Source: an uncultured Eubacteriales bacterium
GTDB lineage: Bacteria; Bacillota; Clostridia; Oscillospirales; Oscillospiraceae
Direction of reading: 5' to 3'
Length of the DNA: 15,055 nucleotides
Assembly (NCBI GenBank): GCA_900554705.1
Contig: USIH01000037.1
Coordinates: 1 to 15,055 of the forward strand
Shown: positions 13,112 through 15,055 of the stretch, piece after piece
Numbering within the stretch: position 1 is the stretch's first letter
How the letters are laid out: each line of letters starts with the position of its first letter
Made by a program: the position numbers and the translations under genes
The notes under the pieces: model-generated
What the model was told of the DNA's origin: nothing
The model's database searches: none
Seen by the model: only the letters and a program-made list of their open reading frames with translations

Positions 13112-14102
13112 CGTTCGTCCCTCCGTTTCCGCCCGTCTGCCCGTTTTCGGGCACGTGCTCCCGCGTAAGCTCCGCGTTCTCCCGTCTGCGCTGTCTTACG
13201 ATGGCGCTCCAGTCGCCGCCGTCGTAGGCGCTGGCCTCCTGCTCCTGCGTCGAGATGTTGTTGTTGATGCGCTCTGCCGCCGCCTTGACCTCCTTGAGCG
13301 GGTCAACGTGGCCCATGCTCACGCCCGTCCACATGCAGCCGCTCCACGCCTGCCGAATCGCCGGGTCGTCGAAGAACCCGGGCGCTTCCACGCGCCCCTG
13401 CGCCACCGCCTCGGCCAGCCACATCTCATACACCGGCTGATTAAACTGCGCGTTAAACCGCGTGCGGTAAACCCTCACTGTCCGCCAGAAGTCCAGCAGC
13501 GCGCTTCGCGCCGCCGTGTAGTTGCTGTCGTATTTTTTGATCAGCACTTCCTTGGGAATTTCCAGCCCCGCGCCCACCAGAATTTCCATCGTCGTCACAA
13601 AGCTGTCCAGCCCGCTTGTCGCGCGGATGGGGTTGACCTCCGTCACCTTCTTGCCCGGCGGCAGCGCGTATACCGCGCCCGGCGCAAGCTCCAGCTTCAT
13701 GTCGTCGTCTGTGACCTTCTCGTCCTCGTTTACCGCGTCCTGTATGCCCAGATTGCCGTCGTCCTCGTCGCAGGTGATAAACACCGCAAGCATGCTCGAT
13801 ACCACGCTCGCCGCCAGCTCGCTCTTGACGTACCGGTCAAGCTGCTTGAGCAGTTCGATCTGCGCCGCCACAAACGGCACGCTCAGCGCCGTCGCGCCCA
13901 ACGGCAGCACGGCCTGAGAAACCGCGAACGCCGCCAGCAGCGACAGCCCCATCAGCAGCGCCAGCGCACCGGCCAGAATGCAGGGCCATACCGCGGGGTT
14001 TTTCTGCGCCGAAGATCCAATGGTATAACCACTGGATTCATAAAAGATATATCCGGATAACAGCAGCATCACCACGGATACGATATAGTTGTATTTTTTC
14101 AT
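13101..14102 (-). CDS. In-frame chimera: TctB N-terminus joined to C-terminal half of lambda-type portal protein
   Basis: The 333-residue frame holds two unrelated parts. Residues 1 to about 60-73 (MKKYNYIVSVVMLLLSGYIF, then a P-A-V-W-P-x-I-L-A-G second membrane helix) match the start of TctB, the small membrane subunit of TTT transporters, normally about 150 residues with four helices. From about residue 75 (VPFVAAQIELLKQLDRYVKS) to the end it is a lambda gpB-family portal: ELAASVVSSMLAVFI, NYTAARSALLDFWRTVR, and SGCMWTGVSMGHVDPLKEV-K-A, which lines up with the W-G-N-C-D-W-I-G...D-G-L-K-E-V-Q region of lambda gpB. Compared with about 500 residues for complete portals, the N-terminal half is missing. 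The ATG at 14102 has GGAGG eight bases upstream, so it is the native tctB start; a start at 14147 is not supported. No stop or frameshift marks the junction. A functional portal is unlikely. It may be a genuine truncation or an assembly join. Confidence 0.85.
   Translation of the reverse strand: MKKYNYIVSVVMLLLSGYIFYESSGYTIGSSAQKNPAVWPCILAGALALLMGLSLLAAFAVSQAVLPLGATALSVPFVAAQIELLKQLDRYVKSELAASVVSSMLAVFITCDEDDGNLGIQDAVNEDEKVTDDDMKLELAPGAVYALPPGKKVTEVNPIRATSGLDSFVTTMEILVGAGLEIPKEVLIKKYDSNYTAARSALLDFWRTVRVYRTRFNAQFNQPVYEMWLAEAVAQGRVEAPGFFDDPAIRQAWSGCMWTGVSMGHVDPLKEVKAAAERINNNISTQEQEASAYDGGDWSAIVRQRRRENAELTREHVPENGQTGGNGGTNDEK
13880..13945 (-). other. TctB/portal junction zone
   Basis: Downstream of the second TctB helix the coding sequence passes through an ambiguous AFAVSQAVLPLGATALS stretch and then enters clear portal sequence at V-P-F-V-A-A-Q-I-E. 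In intact family members this point is normally preceded by a G-Q-x-R-G motif, which is absent here. I see no integrase, attachment repeat or insertion sequence at the join. Confidence 0.7.
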
Positions 14103-14110
14103 GCAAATGA

Positions 14111-14115
14111 CCTCC
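14111..14115 (-). promoter_or_regulatory. Ribosome binding site of tctB
   Basis: GGAGG on the minus strand, eight bases before the ATG at 14102. It decides the start of the fused gene and rules against the in-frame upstream ATG at 14147, which lies in the hairpin-containing spacer. Confidence 0.8.
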
Positions 14116-14148
14116 AGAATATAGGGGATCCTCTCTCCGCAAAACAAG

Positions 14149-14184
14149 GAGGTGCCTACCGAACATATATGCGGCAGGCACCTC
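14149..14184 (-). terminator. Intercistronic hairpin between tctC and tctB
   Basis: The arms at 14149-14160 and 14173-14184 form a 12-bp stem (AGGTGCCTGCC pairing with GGTAGGCACCT plus one more outer pair, with one G-U on the minus strand) around a 12-base AT-rich loop. Downstream on the minus strand is CCTTGTTTTG, a weak U-rich tail. It could act as a partial terminator or mRNA-stabilising element that makes the binding protein more abundant than the membrane subunits, as is common for binding-protein transporters. The rest of the 118-base spacer holds only the tctB ribosome binding site. Confidence 0.65.
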
Positions 14185-14220
14185 TTCTTATTTTACGCGA
14201 TGAAGCATACCGCAGCCAAA

Positions 14221-15055
14221 TCAGCCGTTGATATCGATGTCGGCGCAGATATCCTTATAGAAAGCCATCTGCTCGTTGATGAACGTGTTCAACTCATCGC
14301 CGTACAGGGTGATGTACTGCATACCCAGGGACTCGATCTGGGTCTTGTACTCGTCGCTCTCAACAGCCTTACCCATCAGATCGCGCAGGGCGGCGACCAC
14401 ATCATCGGGGGTGCCGGCGGGGGCGGACAGCGCCACAAAGCCCTTCATAACCAGGTTGTACTCCTCACCGAAGGTCTCCATGATGGTGGGGGTATCGGGG
14501 AAGCTGGCCAGACGCTCATCGCTGAGGACGCCGATCATAGACAGGGTACCGGCCTTGACAGAGGCGGTAGCGGGCGTAGGCTGCAGGAAAGTAGCATCCA
14601 CTTCGTTGGTCTCAACAGCGGTGACACACTCGGGAGCGCCGTCATAGGTATAGAAATCGAAGGAGATGTCAAAATACTTCTCAAACGCCTTGGCGGCAAC
14701 GTTGGGGGCAGCGCCCACACCGGAGTCAGCCATCTTCACAACACCGGGGTTGGCCTTGGCGTACTCCACAAACTCCTCCAGGTTGGAGTAGTTGGGGTTG
14801 GAAGCGCTGATGACCAGCACATAGGGGTCAGCCATGGTGGCGGCGATGGGGATGTAGTTATCCATGGTCACATCAGTGCGGCCGAAGCAGATGTGCAGCA
14901 GCAGGTCGATGTTGGTGGTGCCCAGGGTGTAGCCGTCGGGATCAGCCTCAGCCAGAGCCTCCATGCCGATCAGGCCGGCATTACCGGTCTTGTTGTCCAC
15001 CACGAAGGTGTATTTGCTGTCAAGGCTGGTCGCCACGTTCAGCAGCGCGCGCATG
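14221..15055 (-). CDS. TctC-family solute-binding protein of a tripartite tricarboxylate transporter, N-terminus cut
   Basis: The frame is open to the right edge of the window; the first Met visible (15054) is internal. About 277 residues are present, against about 320-340 for the family, so the signal peptide and first strand are missing. Family features are N-K-T-G-N-A-G-L-I-G (residues 21-30 from the visible Met), the D-G-Y-T-L-G motif at 40-45, a V-K-M-A-D-S-G-V-G-A-A-P-N segment, DEVDATFLQPTPATASVKAG, and the terminal SAPAGTPDDVVAALRDLMGK region. TctC proteins bind carboxylates outside the membrane and deliver them to TctA/TctB; the ligand cannot be told from sequence. The downstream tctB start confirms the TTT operon. 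Codon choice (GCC, ACC, GGC favoured) differs from the GCG-rich phage genes. Confidence 0.93.
   Translation of the reverse strand, partial: MRALLNVATSLDSKYTFVVDNKTGNAGLIGMEALAEADPDGYTLGTTNIDLLLHICFGRTDVTMDNYIPIAATMADPYVLVISASNPNYSNLEEFVEYAKANPGVVKMADSGVGAAPNVAAKAFEKYFDISFDFYTYDGAPECVTAVETNEVDATFLQPTPATASVKAGTLSMIGVLSDERLASFPDTPTIMETFGEEYNLVMKGFVALSAPAGTPDDVVAALRDLMGKAVESDEYKTQIESLGMQYITLYGDELNTFINEQMAFYKDICADIDING

Noticed and set aside
11966..13168. A plus-strand open frame of about 400 codons opposite the protease gene
   Set aside because: The minus-strand protease has a complete catalytic set. The plus-strand frame is Arg/His/Leu-rich and without motifs.
14103..14147. An ATG at 14147 as the start of the TctB/portal frame
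   Set aside because: The extra 15 residues lie in the intercistronic spacer; GGAGG is correctly placed for the ATG at 14102 and TctB proteins start with a short M-K-K leader before the first helix.
1..15055. CRISPR array, tRNA genes, diversity-generating retroelement, toxin-antitoxin or defence genes
   Set aside because: I found no regularly spaced repeats, tRNA-like cloverleaf, reverse transcriptase motifs or compact two-gene toxin arrangement; all genes fit the structural phage or TTT set.

Overview
The window is almost entirely the late structural module of a tailed phage or prophage with a contractile tail. Every recognisable gene lies on the minus strand, so transcription runs from high to low coordinates. 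GC is high. Genes are tightly packed with ATGA-type overlaps and strong AGGAGG-like ribosome binding sites. Together with the tripartite tricarboxylate (TTT) transporter genes at the right edge, this suggests a GC-rich Firmicutes/Clostridia host, probably gut-associated. That host assignment is inference; there is no rRNA or other marker.

Layout in transcription order (right to left): the C-terminal part of a TctC solute-binding protein (14221-15055); an intercistronic hairpin (14149-14184); a TctB start that runs in frame into the C-terminal half of a lambda-type portal protein (13101-14102); a ClpP-like prohead protease with a probable nested scaffold (11990-13111); head decoration protein (11541-11972); major capsid protein of the lambda gpE type (10461-11504); a hairpin (10427-10446) and three small or medium neck-region genes (9662-10408, one of only 46 codons); a probable tail terminator (8993-9646); tail sheath (7506-8972); tail tube (6976-7491); a tail assembly chaperone with a -1 frameshift extension (6428-6927); gpD-type hub (5503-6414); a small unknown protein (5273-5497); tape measure (2082-5258); LysM/gpX (1858-2085); a baseplate or tail protein with a low-complexity linker (1200-1853); gp25/W-like wedge (876-1187); and the N-terminal part of baseplate J (1-872, cut by the window edge). 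There is no gap over 300 bases without a gene.

The genes form two modules: a lambda-type head (portal, protease-scaffold, decoration, capsid) and a P2/Mu-type contractile tail and baseplate. The terminase, the N-terminal half of the portal, tail fibres, lysis, lysogeny and integration genes are not in the window.

The points most worth checking are the in-frame TctB/portal junction near 13880-13945 (a real truncation of a prophage into a transporter operon, or an assembly chimera), the canonical T_TTT_TTC frameshift in the tail chaperone gene, and the internal scaffold start in the protease gene. I found no convincing novel defence, retroelement, CRISPR or toxin system.
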